Shown: one piece after another, positions 34,957 to 42,113 of the stretch
Numbering within the stretch: position 1 is the first letter of the stretch
Layout of the letters: every line of letters begins with the position of its first letter
Source: Thiocystis violascens
GTDB lineage: Bacteria > Pseudomonadota > Gammaproteobacteria > Chromatiales > Chromatiaceae
Reading direction: 5' to 3'
DNA: 42,113 bases
Assembly (NCBI GenBank): GCA_020721065.1
Contig: DYNM01000022.1
Span: forward strand, 1 to 42,113
Position numbers and translations under genes: made by a program
The notes under the pieces: generated by a model
The model's input: the letters and a program-made list of their open reading frames with translations, nothing else
What the model was told of the DNA's origin: nothing
Databases searched by the model: none

Positions 34957-35790
34957 TTGAGTGCAAATGTTCGGGTTGGTGTCTTTGTTGATGCTGAAAA
35001 TGTCCGTTATAACGGCGGCTATCAAATGCGTTATGACGTGCTGCGCCGTTTTGCTGCCCGCGAAGGCGGCACTTTACAACGATTAAATACTTACATGGCT
35101 TTTGATGCTGAACGCGCTAAAGAAGATATTGAATATCGTAAGAAAGCGCAGACGTATCAACAGATGGTACGAGATTTTGGCTGGAAAATTACCGTTAAAT
35201 TAGTGCGGCGTTATACCGATGAGATGGGTAATGTCACCACCAAAGCCAATGCGGATTTAGATATGGCAGTCGATGCCATGTTACAGGCCAATAAACTGGA
35301 TCAAGTGTTATTGGTGACTGGCGACGGTGATTTTTTACAAGTCGTTGAGGCATTGCAAAATACCGGCTGTCGCGTGGAATTGATTGGGTTTAAGAATGTG
35401 TCGCGCCAGCTTCAGCAAGAAGTCGATGCCTATTATTCAGGATTTGTGATTCCTGATTTGTTGCCGATTAACTATGAACCGCGCAATGAATGGGGTAAAG
35501 CTGGCTCCTGCGTGCGCGGCGTGTGTACCAAATGGTTTGCTGATAAAGGCTATGGCTTTTTGCGCATCATGGATCATATTTCGCCCAATTTGTGGATTAC
35601 TGATCCGCGTGATCCGTTGTCACCTTATGCCAGCGTGTTTTGTCATATCAATGAATTAGCAGAAGATGTGAATGAAGATATGCTTGCCAATCGGGAAACC
35701 GTGTTGGAGTTTTATATTAACGAAAGTGATCAAAAAGATAATGGTTTAGTTGCCAGCAATGTACGGCTGGCATTTACAATGAATCGCTAG
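34957..35790 (+). CDS. NYN-domain (LabA/DUF88) nuclease with cold-shock-like tail
   Basis: 277 residues from TTG 34957, with GGAG upstream. The N-terminal NYN/PIN-like domain has VGVFVDAENVRYNGGY (Asp12, Asn15), ADLDMAVDAMLQ and LVTGDGDFLQVV (acidic metal-binding residues), as in LabA/DUF88 ribonucleases. After residue 180 comes GVCTKWFADKGYGFLRIMD, which looks like the RNP1 part of a cold-shock domain, followed by VFCHINELAEDVNEDML, resembling the RNP2 partner. So a predicted RNase fused to an RNA-binding fold. It precedes the pil operon but is separated from it by a hairpin and about 120 nt. Confidence 0.83.
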   Translation: MSANVRVGVFVDAENVRYNGGYQMRYDVLRRFAAREGGTLQRLNTYMAFDAERAKEDIEYRKKAQTYQQMVRDFGWKITVKLVRRYTDEMGNVTTKANADLDMAVDAMLQANKLDQVLLVTGDGDFLQVVEALQNTGCRVELIGFKNVSRQLQQEVDAYYSGFVIPDLLPINYEPRNEWGKAGSCVRGVCTKWFADKGYGFLRIMDHISPNLWITDPRDPLSPYASVFCHINELAEDVNEDMLANRETVLEFYINESDQKDNGLVASNVRLAFTMNR

Positions 35791-35800
35791 TTTTTTCCGC

Positions 35801-35821
35801 GCCCCCTTATTGCAAGGGGGC
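35801..35821 (+). terminator. Hairpin after the NYN gene
   Basis: 8-bp perfect stem GCCCCCTT/AAGGGGGC with a 5-nt loop, 10 nt after the stop codon. The T-run precedes rather than follows it, so it may act in RNA 3' stability more than as an intrinsic terminator. Confidence 0.5.
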
Positions 35822-35912
35822 ACAACTCCGGCGCTGCAACAGCAGCTTGGCGGCTTAAAACCCTATTAAATACAGGGTAGGAATTTCCTAACCGCGAGCG
35901 TAAAGGCATCCC

Positions 35913-37628
35913 ATGTCAACTGAAGCACCCACACTAAAACCTTCTGGATTGGCGCTGCGGCTGGTCAAAGATCATTTGTTGTCTGAAGCGCAAATGATGA
36001 CTGCATACAGCGACGCCGTGCGCCAAGGTCGTCCTTTTGTTCGCCATTTAATTGATGAAAAATTATTAGATAGTCGTCGCATTGCAATTGCGGCATCGCA
36101 TGAATTTGGCGTGCCATTACTTGATCTCAGCGCGATGGATTTAGCGACATTACCACTCAATTTAGTGGATGAACGTTTAATCCGTAAGCATCGCGCTTTG
36201 CCTTTGTTGCGGCGCGGCAATCGCTTATTTTTAGCGTTATCTGATCCGACGAATGATCAAGCACTAGAAGAAATTCGCTTTAATACCGGCTTGGCAACTG
36301 ATGCGATTTTAGTTGAAGAAGATCGGTTAAGTAAAGCCATAGAAACGGCAATTGCAGCTCAAGACACGGCCAGCGTTGGTGAGGTAGCCGACTCAGATTT
36401 AGAAAAACTTGATTTAGCGCCCGAAGAAGAAGATAAAAATGATGATTCAGATGTCAACGTGGATGACGCGCCAATTGTGCGTTATATCAACAAAATTCTC
36501 GTAGATGCGATTACCGGTGGTGCTTCAGATATTCACTTTGAACCCTTTGAAAAGTTTTTTCGGATTCGCTTTCGTCAAGATGGCATTTTGCGTGAAGTTG
36601 CCAGCCCGCCGTTAAATACCGCTGGACGCTTAACTGCGCGTCTCAAAGTGATGTCGCGGATGAATATCGCCGAGCGCCGGGTGCCGCAGGATGGGCGCAT
36701 TCGCTTAAAGTTAAGTCGCTCGCGGGATATTGATTTTCGTGTCAATACTTTACCAACGGTTTATGGTGAAAAAGTGGTGCTGCGGATTTTAGACTCTTCT
36801 TCCGCACAAGTTGGTATTGAAGCACTCGGTTTTGAACCGGAACAGCGTGAGGATTTTCTTAAAGCGATTAAAAAACCCTATGGCATGATTTTAGTCACCG
36901 GTCCAACCGGTTCAGGTAAAACCGTGTCGCTGTATACCGCACTCAACATTCTCAATAAACCCGAAATTAACATTTCGACCGTAGAAGACCCGGTGGAAAT
37001 TCAAGTGCCGGGTATCAATCAGGTGAATCTCAATCCTAAATCAGGACTCACTTTTGCTTCCGCATTACGCGCCTTTTTACGTCAAGACCCGGATGTATTG
37101 ATGGTTGGTGAGATTCGGGATTTAGAAACGGCTGAAATTGCGGTGAAAGCGGCGCAAACCGGTCACTTGGTACTCTCCACGCTGCACACTAACGACGCGC
37201 CGCAAACGTTGACTCGTTTAGCAAATATGGGCATTGCACCATTTAATATCGCTTCTTCAGTGTTACTCATTATGGCGCAACGGTTAGCGCGGCGGTTGTG
37301 TACACATTGTCGCAAGCCGGTTGATATTCCCCGTGAGGCGTTATTACGCGAAGGATTTACAGCCGAAGATTTAGACGCGGGTGTCACAATTTATGCGCCG
37401 GTGGGTTGTGAAATGTGTAATAAAGGCTATAAAGGGCGGGTGGGTATTTTTCAGGTGATGAAAATTTCCGAGGCTATTACGCGCCTGATTCTGGAAGGTG
37501 GCGATGCAGTGCAACTTGCTGATCAAGCGCGGCGAGAAGGTGTTTCTGATTTACGGCAATCCGGTTTGCGCAAAGTGAAAGCGGGTTTAATTGGTTTAGA
37601 AGAACTCAATCGCGTGACCAAAGAATAA
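35913..37628 (+). CDS. pilB: Type IV pilus extension ATPase
   Basis: 571 residues. Hexameric ATPase that powers pilin assembly. The N-terminal MshEN-type domain (about 10-150, SGLALRLVKDHLLSEAQM, GVPLLDLSAMDLATLP) is often a c-di-GMP-binding module. The core has Walker A GPTGSGKTVSLY, the Asp box STVEDPVEIQVPG, Walker B LMVGEIRDLETAEIA and the His box TGHLVLSTLHTNDAP. A zinc motif CTHC...CEMC lies near residues 466-506. First gene of pilBCD-coaE. The major pilin gene pilA, often adjacent, is absent. Confidence 0.96.
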   Translation: MSTEAPTLKPSGLALRLVKDHLLSEAQMMTAYSDAVRQGRPFVRHLIDEKLLDSRRIAIAASHEFGVPLLDLSAMDLATLPLNLVDERLIRKHRALPLLRRGNRLFLALSDPTNDQALEEIRFNTGLATDAILVEEDRLSKAIETAIAAQDTASVGEVADSDLEKLDLAPEEEDKNDDSDVNVDDAPIVRYINKILVDAITGGASDIHFEPFEKFFRIRFRQDGILREVASPPLNTAGRLTARLKVMSRMNIAERRVPQDGRIRLKLSRSRDIDFRVNTLPTVYGEKVVLRILDSSSAQVGIEALGFEPEQREDFLKAIKKPYGMILVTGPTGSGKTVSLYTALNILNKPEINISTVEDPVEIQVPGINQVNLNPKSGLTFASALRAFLRQDPDVLMVGEIRDLETAEIAVKAAQTGHLVLSTLHTNDAPQTLTRLANMGIAPFNIASSVLLIMAQRLARRLCTHCRKPVDIPREALLREGFTAEDLDAGVTIYAPVGCEMCNKGYKGRVGIFQVMKISEAITRLILEGGDAVQLADQARREGVSDLRQSGLRKVKAGLIGLEELNRVTKE

Positions 37629-37656
37629 TTCACGGAGTATTCACGGAGTATTCACG
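37629..37656 (+). repeat. Tandem 11-bp repeat with duplicated ribosome site
   Basis: TTCACGGAGTA occurs twice in tandem and is followed by a partial third unit (TTCACG) directly before the pilC ATG. Each full unit holds GGAG; the second GGAG is 8 nt from the ATG. Confidence 0.85.
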
Positions 37657-38910
37657 ATGGCGGTAGCACTGAATAAAAATAAACCTAAGCCTAAGGTCGA
37701 AGCTGATAAAGCGCGGATTTTTCTGTGGGAAGGTTTGGATAAACGCGGTATTAAGGTGAAGGGTGAATCACGGGCGGCGAATATCAATGTCGTGCGTGCA
37801 GAATTGCGGCGGCAGGGTGTGAACCCAACCAAGGTGAAGATGAAACCCAAGCCGTTATTGGGTGAGCGCAAAAAGGCAATTACCAGTGCCGATTTGTCGA
37901 TTTTCACGCGCCAATTGGCGACCATGATGGCGGCGGGCGTTCCGTTGGTACAGGCATTTGACATCGTAGGACGTGGGCATGATAACCCGTCAATGCAGGA
38001 TTTAATTCTGTCGATTAAACAGGATATTGAAAGCGGCACTGCGATGGCGGCAGCGATGGCGAAACATCCGTTATATTTTGATGATTTGGTGTGCAATTTA
38101 GTGGCGGCGGGTGAACAGGCAGGTATTTTGGATAATCTGCTGGATAAAATTGCGGTGTATAAAGAAAAGACTGAGTCGATTAAGGGCAAAATTAAAAAGG
38201 CGATGTTTTATCCGACTGCGGTTATTGCAGTGGCAGTGCTTGTGACAGTGGTGATTTTGTTGTTTGTGATTCCAAAGTTTAAAGATTTATTTTCTAGTTT
38301 TGGTGCCGATTTACCTGCCTTTACGTTAATGGTGATTCATCTGTCTGAATTATTGCAGGCGTGGTGGTGGGCGCTGTTACTGGGGATTGGCAGCTTTGTG
38401 TATAGCTTTGGTTATGCCTATAAACGCTCGCGGACGATGCGTGAAACGATTGATCGGCTGTTATTAAAAATTCCAATTATCGGCATGATTTTGAATAAAG
38501 CGGCGTTGGCGCGATTTGCCCGCACGTTATCAACGATGTTTGCGGCAGGTGTGCCGTTGGTGGAGGCGCTGATGTCGGTGTCGGGGGCGACCGGCAATAT
38601 CGTGTATCAGGATGCGGTGCTGAAGATGCGTGAGGAGGTCGCTACCGGTCAGTCGTTGCAACTGTCGATGCGCCAGCGCGATCTGTTTCCGCATATGGTG
38701 ATTCAGATGACGGCGATTGGTGAGGAGTCGGGCGCGTTGGATGCGATGCTAGGGAAAGTCGCTGATTTTTATGAAGAACAGGTTGATAACGCGGTGGACA
38801 GTTTGAGCAGTCTGCTGGAGCCGATGATTATGGTGGTGATCGGTGGTTTGGTCGGCAGTTTGGTGGTGGCGATGTATTTGCCGATTTTCAAAATGGCGTC
38901 GGTGGTGTGA
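37657..38910 (+). CDS. pilC: Type IV pilus inner-membrane platform protein
   Basis: 417 residues with two GspF/T2SSF domains. Domain 1 starts at about residue 78 (FTRQLATMMAAGVPLVQAFDIV) and domain 2 at about 285 (FARTLSTMFAAGVPLVEALMSV). Three membrane helices follow from hydrophobicity: around 185-210 (AVIAVAVLVTVVILLFVIP), 235-255 and 390-412. It couples the PilB motor to pilin in the membrane. Starts 28 nt after pilB behind the tandem repeat; the stop overlaps pilD. Confidence 0.95.
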   Translation: MAVALNKNKPKPKVEADKARIFLWEGLDKRGIKVKGESRAANINVVRAELRRQGVNPTKVKMKPKPLLGERKKAITSADLSIFTRQLATMMAAGVPLVQAFDIVGRGHDNPSMQDLILSIKQDIESGTAMAAAMAKHPLYFDDLVCNLVAAGEQAGILDNLLDKIAVYKEKTESIKGKIKKAMFYPTAVIAVAVLVTVVILLFVIPKFKDLFSSFGADLPAFTLMVIHLSELLQAWWWALLLGIGSFVYSFGYAYKRSRTMRETIDRLLLKIPIIGMILNKAALARFARTLSTMFAAGVPLVEALMSVSGATGNIVYQDAVLKMREEVATGQSLQLSMRQRDLFPHMVIQMTAIGEESGALDAMLGKVADFYEEQVDNAVDSLSSLLEPMIMVVIGGLVGSLVVAMYLPIFKMASVV

Positions 38911-39827
38911 CAGAAATGTCTGATTTCATTGAGATTTTTGCGCAACAGGTGGAAGTGCTGGTGTTGATCGCAGTGGTGTTGGGTCTGAGCGTGGGTAGCT
39001 TTCTCAACGTGGTGATTATGCGCTTGCCCAAGATGATGCAGGCGGAATGGCGGCGCGATTGTGTTGAATTGCTGCGAGAAACTGCGCCAGTGCAGTTGAG
39101 CGACGCATCTGATGAATCGCTTGTGACCACGCATTCCAAGCTCTCGCTGTCTGCGCCGCCGTCGACCTGTCCTCACTGCGGGCATCGCATCCGTGCGTAT
39201 GAAAACATCCCAATTTTCAGTTACTTGTTGTTGGGCGGGCGCTGTTCAAACTGCAAAGCTCAGATCAGTCTGCGCTATCCGCTGGTTGAGGGTTTGACGG
39301 CGTTGTTGACGCTGGTGGTGGCGTTGCAGTTGGGGATGAGTTGGCAATTGCCAGCGGCATTGCTGCTGACGTGGGCGTTAATCGCGCTGGCGCTGATTGA
39401 TTACGACCATCAATTGTTGCCCGACAGCATCACGCTGCCGCTGCTGTGGCTGGGTTTGTTGCTGAGTTTGTTTGGTATTTTCACCGATAGCCACGCGGCG
39501 CTCATCGGCGCAATCGCGGGTTATCTCAGTTTGTGGATGGTGTTCCAACTGTTTCGGCTGCTGACGGGCAAGGAAGGGATGGGATATGGCGATTTCAAAT
39601 TGCTGGCGGTGTTTGGCGCGTGGCTGGGCTGGCAACTGCTGCCGCAGATCGTGCTGATGGCAACCGTTGCTGGCGCGAGTTATGGCGTGATTTTGCTGAT
39701 CACCGGTCAGCAACAGCGGGCGCAGCCCTTGCCATTTGGGCCATTTTTGGCGCTTGCTGGTTGGATCAGTGTGTTGTGGGGCGACGCGATCAATGCCGCT
39801 TATTTGCAAGTGAGTGGGTTGAGTTGA
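38907..39827 (+). CDS. pilD: Prepilin peptidase/N-methyltransferase
   Basis: 306 residues from GTG 38907, which overlaps the pilC stop as GTGA; an in-frame ATG at 38916 is the alternative. Cleaves the leader of type IV prepilins and methylates the new N-terminus. N-terminal LGLSVGSFLNVVIMRLP is typical, the zinc-binding CPHC...CSNC frames IRAYENIPIFSYLLLGGRC, and the two catalytic aspartates lie in LIDYDHQLLPD and GMGYGDFKLLA. About 20-30 residues longer than many PilD proteins, the excess lying between the first helix and the first Cys pair. Confidence 0.95.
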   Translation: MTEMSDFIEIFAQQVEVLVLIAVVLGLSVGSFLNVVIMRLPKMMQAEWRRDCVELLRETAPVQLSDASDESLVTTHSKLSLSAPPSTCPHCGHRIRAYENIPIFSYLLLGGRCSNCKAQISLRYPLVEGLTALLTLVVALQLGMSWQLPAALLLTWALIALALIDYDHQLLPDSITLPLLWLGLLLSLFGIFTDSHAALIGAIAGYLSLWMVFQLFRLLTGKEGMGYGDFKLLAVFGAWLGWQLLPQIVLMATVAGASYGVILLITGQQQRAQPLPFGPFLALAGWISVLWGDAINAAYLQVSGLS

Positions 39828-39830
39828 GCG

Positions 39831-40424
39831 ATGTTGAGCGTGGCACTCACGGGCGGAATTGGCAGCGGTAAATCCACCGTTGCTGCTGAGTTTGCGGCAC
39901 TCGGCGCGGGTGTGATTGATGCTGACGAGCTGGCGCGAGAATTGACGGCGGTTGGACAGCCGTTGCTCACTCAAATTGCGGCGGATTTTGGCGCTGACGT
40001 GTTATTGGCGGACGGATCGTTAAATCGGGCGGTGCTGCGCGAGCGGGTTTTTCAACAACCCAGCGCCCGCGCCCGTTTAGAGGCGATGTTGCATCCAGCG
40101 ATTTTGGAGTTGATGTTGGCACGGCGGGCGGCGTTGACGACACCTTACGCGCTGTTGGTGATTCCGTTGTTGTTTGAAACCGGACAACAAACGCTGGCGC
40201 AGCGGGTGCTGGTGGTTGACGTGGCGGAGGCGATACAGATTGAGCGGGTGCAACGGCGCAGCGGTCTGGAACCAGATGAGATTCGTCGCATCATCGCCAG
40301 CCAAATTCCGCGCCATGAACGCTGCGCTCGCGCTGATGATGTGTTAGATAACAGCGGCGCGATGACGGCGTTGCTGCCGCAGATTGCACAACTACATGCC
40401 GAGTATTTAAGATTGGCAGAATAA
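39831..40424 (+). CDS. coaE: Dephospho-CoA kinase
   Basis: 197 residues. Phosphorylates the 3'-OH of dephospho-CoA, the last step of CoA synthesis. P-loop GGIGSGKST (8-16), then VIDADELAREL, DGSLNRAVLRERVF, LHPAIL and VIPLLFETG, all CoaE-specific. The position at the end of pilBCD, 3 nt after pilD, is the usual gammaproteobacterial order. The strong terminator 60 nt downstream closes the operon. Confidence 0.96.
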   Translation: MLSVALTGGIGSGKSTVAAEFAALGAGVIDADELARELTAVGQPLLTQIAADFGADVLLADGSLNRAVLRERVFQQPSARARLEAMLHPAILELMLARRAALTTPYALLVIPLLFETGQQTLAQRVLVVDVAEAIQIERVQRRSGLEPDEIRRIIASQIPRHERCARADDVLDNSGAMTALLPQIAQLHAEYLRLAE

Positions 40425-40484
40425 CAGTTAGAAAAAATGATCAGCGGTCAAAGCAATAACACTTTATCCTTGAGCGCCAAGATT

Positions 40485-40521
40485 AAAAACCCGCTCCCAA
40501 TTCACTTGGTGCGGGTTTTTT
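40485..40521 (+). terminator. Intrinsic terminator after coaE
   Basis: AAAAACCCGC (40485-40494) pairs with GCGGGTTTTT (40511-40520), 16-nt loop, six T on the 3' side. The remaining 200 nt up to the M16 gene hold nothing I can name. Confidence 0.88.
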
Positions 40522-40730
40522 ATGCAGCAGCGTCGCGTAATGGGCGTTTTGATTTTGCAACATTGACTATTCAAAGCTGGTTGAATTCATCACACTGCAT
40601 CACCATCTTGATAATGCGGGCGCTGCTGTTGCTTCTCAGCACAAATTTAATGGTAACATTGAACGAGTAACTTGTTTATTCGCACCACGCCAAACTGATC
40701 ACTTTTACCTTTACTATTTTGGAGAATAAA

Positions 40731-42050
40731 ATGTCATATCGTGCGCTGCTGTTGCTATTGTGTTTATCGCCATTGCCGCTGAATGCAGCAACAACTGTTG
40801 TGGAATATACGCTTGATAATGGCTTAAAAATTTTAGTGAAACCCGATCATCGCGCTCCAATTCTCACTTCACAACTGTGGTATCACATCGGCTCCAGTTA
40901 TGAACACGAGGGAATTACTGGCATTTCTCATGCGTTAGAACACATGATGTTTCAAGGTACTGCACGGTTTGCGCCCAATGAATTCTCGCATATCATCGCG
41001 CAACAAGGCGGCGAAGAAAACGCATTTACCAGCACTGATTACACCGCTTATTATGAAAATTTAGCCAATGATCGTTTAGAAATTGCGTTTGAATTAGAAG
41101 CGGAACGGATGCGCCAATTAACGCTAGGACAAACTGAATTTGCCAAAGAAATGGAAGTGATTAAAGAAGAACGGCGAATGCGCACCGATGATGATCCGCA
41201 AGCGTTGGTTTATGAACGTTTCGCCGCTGTTGCGTATGACGTGTCGCCATATCGTCGTCCGGTAATTGGTTGGGCAAATGATTTGGAACAATTGCAAGCA
41301 CATGAATTGCGCGAGTGGTATCGCCAATGGTATGCGCCCAATAATGCGACGTTGGTTGTGGCTGGTGATATTGCGCCCGAACAGGTGTTGGCGCTGGCAA
41401 CCACGCATTTCGGCCCGCTCAAGGCGGAGGTGCTCACTCCGCCCAAGTTGCCGCTGGAGCCGGAACAACGCGGCGAGAAACGCTTGGTGGTTAAAGCGCC
41501 CGCGCAGGAGCCGTATGTATTGATGGGCTATAAAACGCCGGTGCTGCGCACCGCCGCCGCTGCTTGGGAACCTTACGCGCTGGAAATGTTGGCAGCGGTG
41601 TTGGATGGCGGCAGCAGCGCCCGTTTTGCGCGTGAATTGGTGCGCGGTCAACAACTTGCCGCTTCGGTGGGTGCGAGTTATGACGCCTTTGAACGACTGC
41701 CCGGCATGTTGTTATTTGATGCCGTGCCCGCTAACGGACACAGCGTGGCGGAAGTGGAACAGGCGGTACGCGCTCAAATTGCGCGGTTGCATACCGAGTT
41801 GGTGAGCGATGCGGAATTGGCGCGGGTACGCACCCAAGTCATCGCCGCTGAAATTTATAAACAAGACGCGCTGTTTGCGCAGGCGCTGCAATTGGGACGC
41901 TTGGTTGCCGTCGGTTTAGATTGGCGCGTGGCCGAGCAGTATGTCGCGCAACTCGCGGCAGTCACACCGGCGCAAATTCAAGCAGTTGCGCAAAAATATC
42001 TCATCCCCGACCGTCTGACAGTGGCAGTGCTGGAGCCGCAACCGCTGTGA
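40731..42050 (+). CDS. Secreted M16-family zinc peptidase
   Basis: 439 residues from ATG 40731 (TGGAG upstream). A signal peptide (RALLLLLCLSPLPLNAATT) is followed by VEYTLDNGLKILVKPDHRAP and the inverted zinc motif H67-ALE-H71 (SHALEHMMF). The third ligand is probably Glu147 in EVIKEERRM. The second M16 domain (about 190-435) has the R-Y-like substrate segment in GSSARFARELV. This makes it an active pitrilysin-type subunit of the periplasm. These proteins are often encoded with a second, catalytically inactive M16 partner; none is seen before the window ends, and the next gene reads the other way. Confidence 0.92.
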   Translation: MSYRALLLLLCLSPLPLNAATTVVEYTLDNGLKILVKPDHRAPILTSQLWYHIGSSYEHEGITGISHALEHMMFQGTARFAPNEFSHIIAQQGGEENAFTSTDYTAYYENLANDRLEIAFELEAERMRQLTLGQTEFAKEMEVIKEERRMRTDDDPQALVYERFAAVAYDVSPYRRPVIGWANDLEQLQAHELREWYRQWYAPNNATLVVAGDIAPEQVLALATTHFGPLKAEVLTPPKLPLEPEQRGEKRLVVKAPAQEPYVLMGYKTPVLRTAAAAWEPYALEMLAAVLDGGSSARFARELVRGQQLAASVGASYDAFERLPGMLLFDAVPANGHSVAEVEQAVRAQIARLHTELVSDAELARVRTQVIAAEIYKQDALFAQALQLGRLVAVGLDWRVAEQYVAQLAAVTPAQIQAVAQKYLIPDRLTVAVLEPQPL

Positions 42051-42051
42051 T

Positions 42052-42113
42052 TTAGAACAGCTTATTCACAATCTGCGCCCCGGCGCTATAAGTGCCAAGC
42101 GCTGCGCCTAAGT
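42052..42113 (-). CDS. C-terminal end of an unidentified minus-strand gene
   Basis: The reverse strand is open from the window edge to TAA at 42052 and encodes LGAALGTYSAGAQIVNKLF. It converges on the M16 gene with 1 nt between stops. Too little is present to name the family. Confidence 0.4.
   Translation of the reverse strand, partial: LGAALGTYSAGAQIVNKLF

Noticed and set aside
37641..38189. A 182-codon minus-strand open frame inside pilC
   Set aside because: It is the antisense shadow of a clear GspF-domain protein and has no family features.
40617..40660. Similarity of GCGCTGCTGTTGCT to the start of the M16 signal-peptide coding region
   Set aside because: A 14-nt match of low-complexity leucine codons; too short to call a duplicated gene start.
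40437..40670. A 77-codon open frame after coaE
   Set aside because: It spans the coaE terminator hairpin, has no ribosome site and no recognisable domain; read as non-coding.

Overview
The window is a chromosomal segment of a gammaproteobacterium that carries nitrogen-fixation regulators. Gammaproteobacterial signatures are the lptM-lysA-dapF-DUF484 block, lapB-pyrF, a NifL-type partner for NifA, pilBCD-coaE and a fused peroxiredoxin-glutaredoxin. Genus cannot be fixed from sequence alone; sulfur-oxidising or Competibacter-like lineages are a guess. No tRNA, rRNA, CRISPR array, prophage or intact insertion sequence was seen.

Layout. (1) 1-1.5 kb is a toxin-antitoxin graveyard on the minus strand: two decayed copies of an AbrB/MazE-like antitoxin followed by Doc-like stubs, flanking a Phd/YefM antitoxin whose RelE/StbE toxin is frameshifted. 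(2) 1.6-7.0 kb, minus strand: a sulfotransferase, then a tight lysine/peptidoglycan precursor block (lptM, lysA, a methyltransferase, dapF, DUF484) and a double META-domain protein. (3) 7.2-10.6 kb: a DegT-type aminotransferase, then minus-strand glutathione reductase and Prx-Grx fusion, which together form a peroxide-reducing system. (4) 10.8-14.3 kb, plus strand: lapB, pyrF, galU, ruvA. (5) 14.3-16.6 kb: an AT-richer single-gene fusion of an HsdR-like nuclease domain and a DNA methyltransferase. (6) 16.6-25.2 kb, minus strand: nifL-nifA-uvrC-pgsA packed almost without gaps, then menA-menC and coaX. (7) 25.3-25.8 kb: rpmB-rpmG with a terminator. (8) 26-30.3 kb: an AT-rich minus-strand cluster of heme oxygenase, DegT-type PLP enzyme and two FemAB/CelD-like acyltransferases, of unknown product. 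(9) 30.2-34.9 kb, plus strand: a cNMP/CBS/nucleotidyltransferase protein, a DnaQ-like exonuclease and acetyl-CoA synthetase, a recurring acetate-metabolism set. (10) 35-40.4 kb: a NYN nuclease with a cold-shock-like tail, then pilB, pilC, pilD and coaE. (11) The right end has an M16 peptidase and the tail of a further minus-strand gene.

Two families of short repeats stand out. A palindromic G/C-run element lies in frame inside menC (near the active site) and inside uvrC, so both proteins carry an extra proline/glycine-rich segment. A second element built from TTGTCAGT units occurs in at least six intergenic sites, and one copy supplies the last codons of pyrF. These, the heme oxygenase/DegT/acyltransferase cluster and the nuclease-methyltransferase fusion are the best candidates for undescribed biology here.
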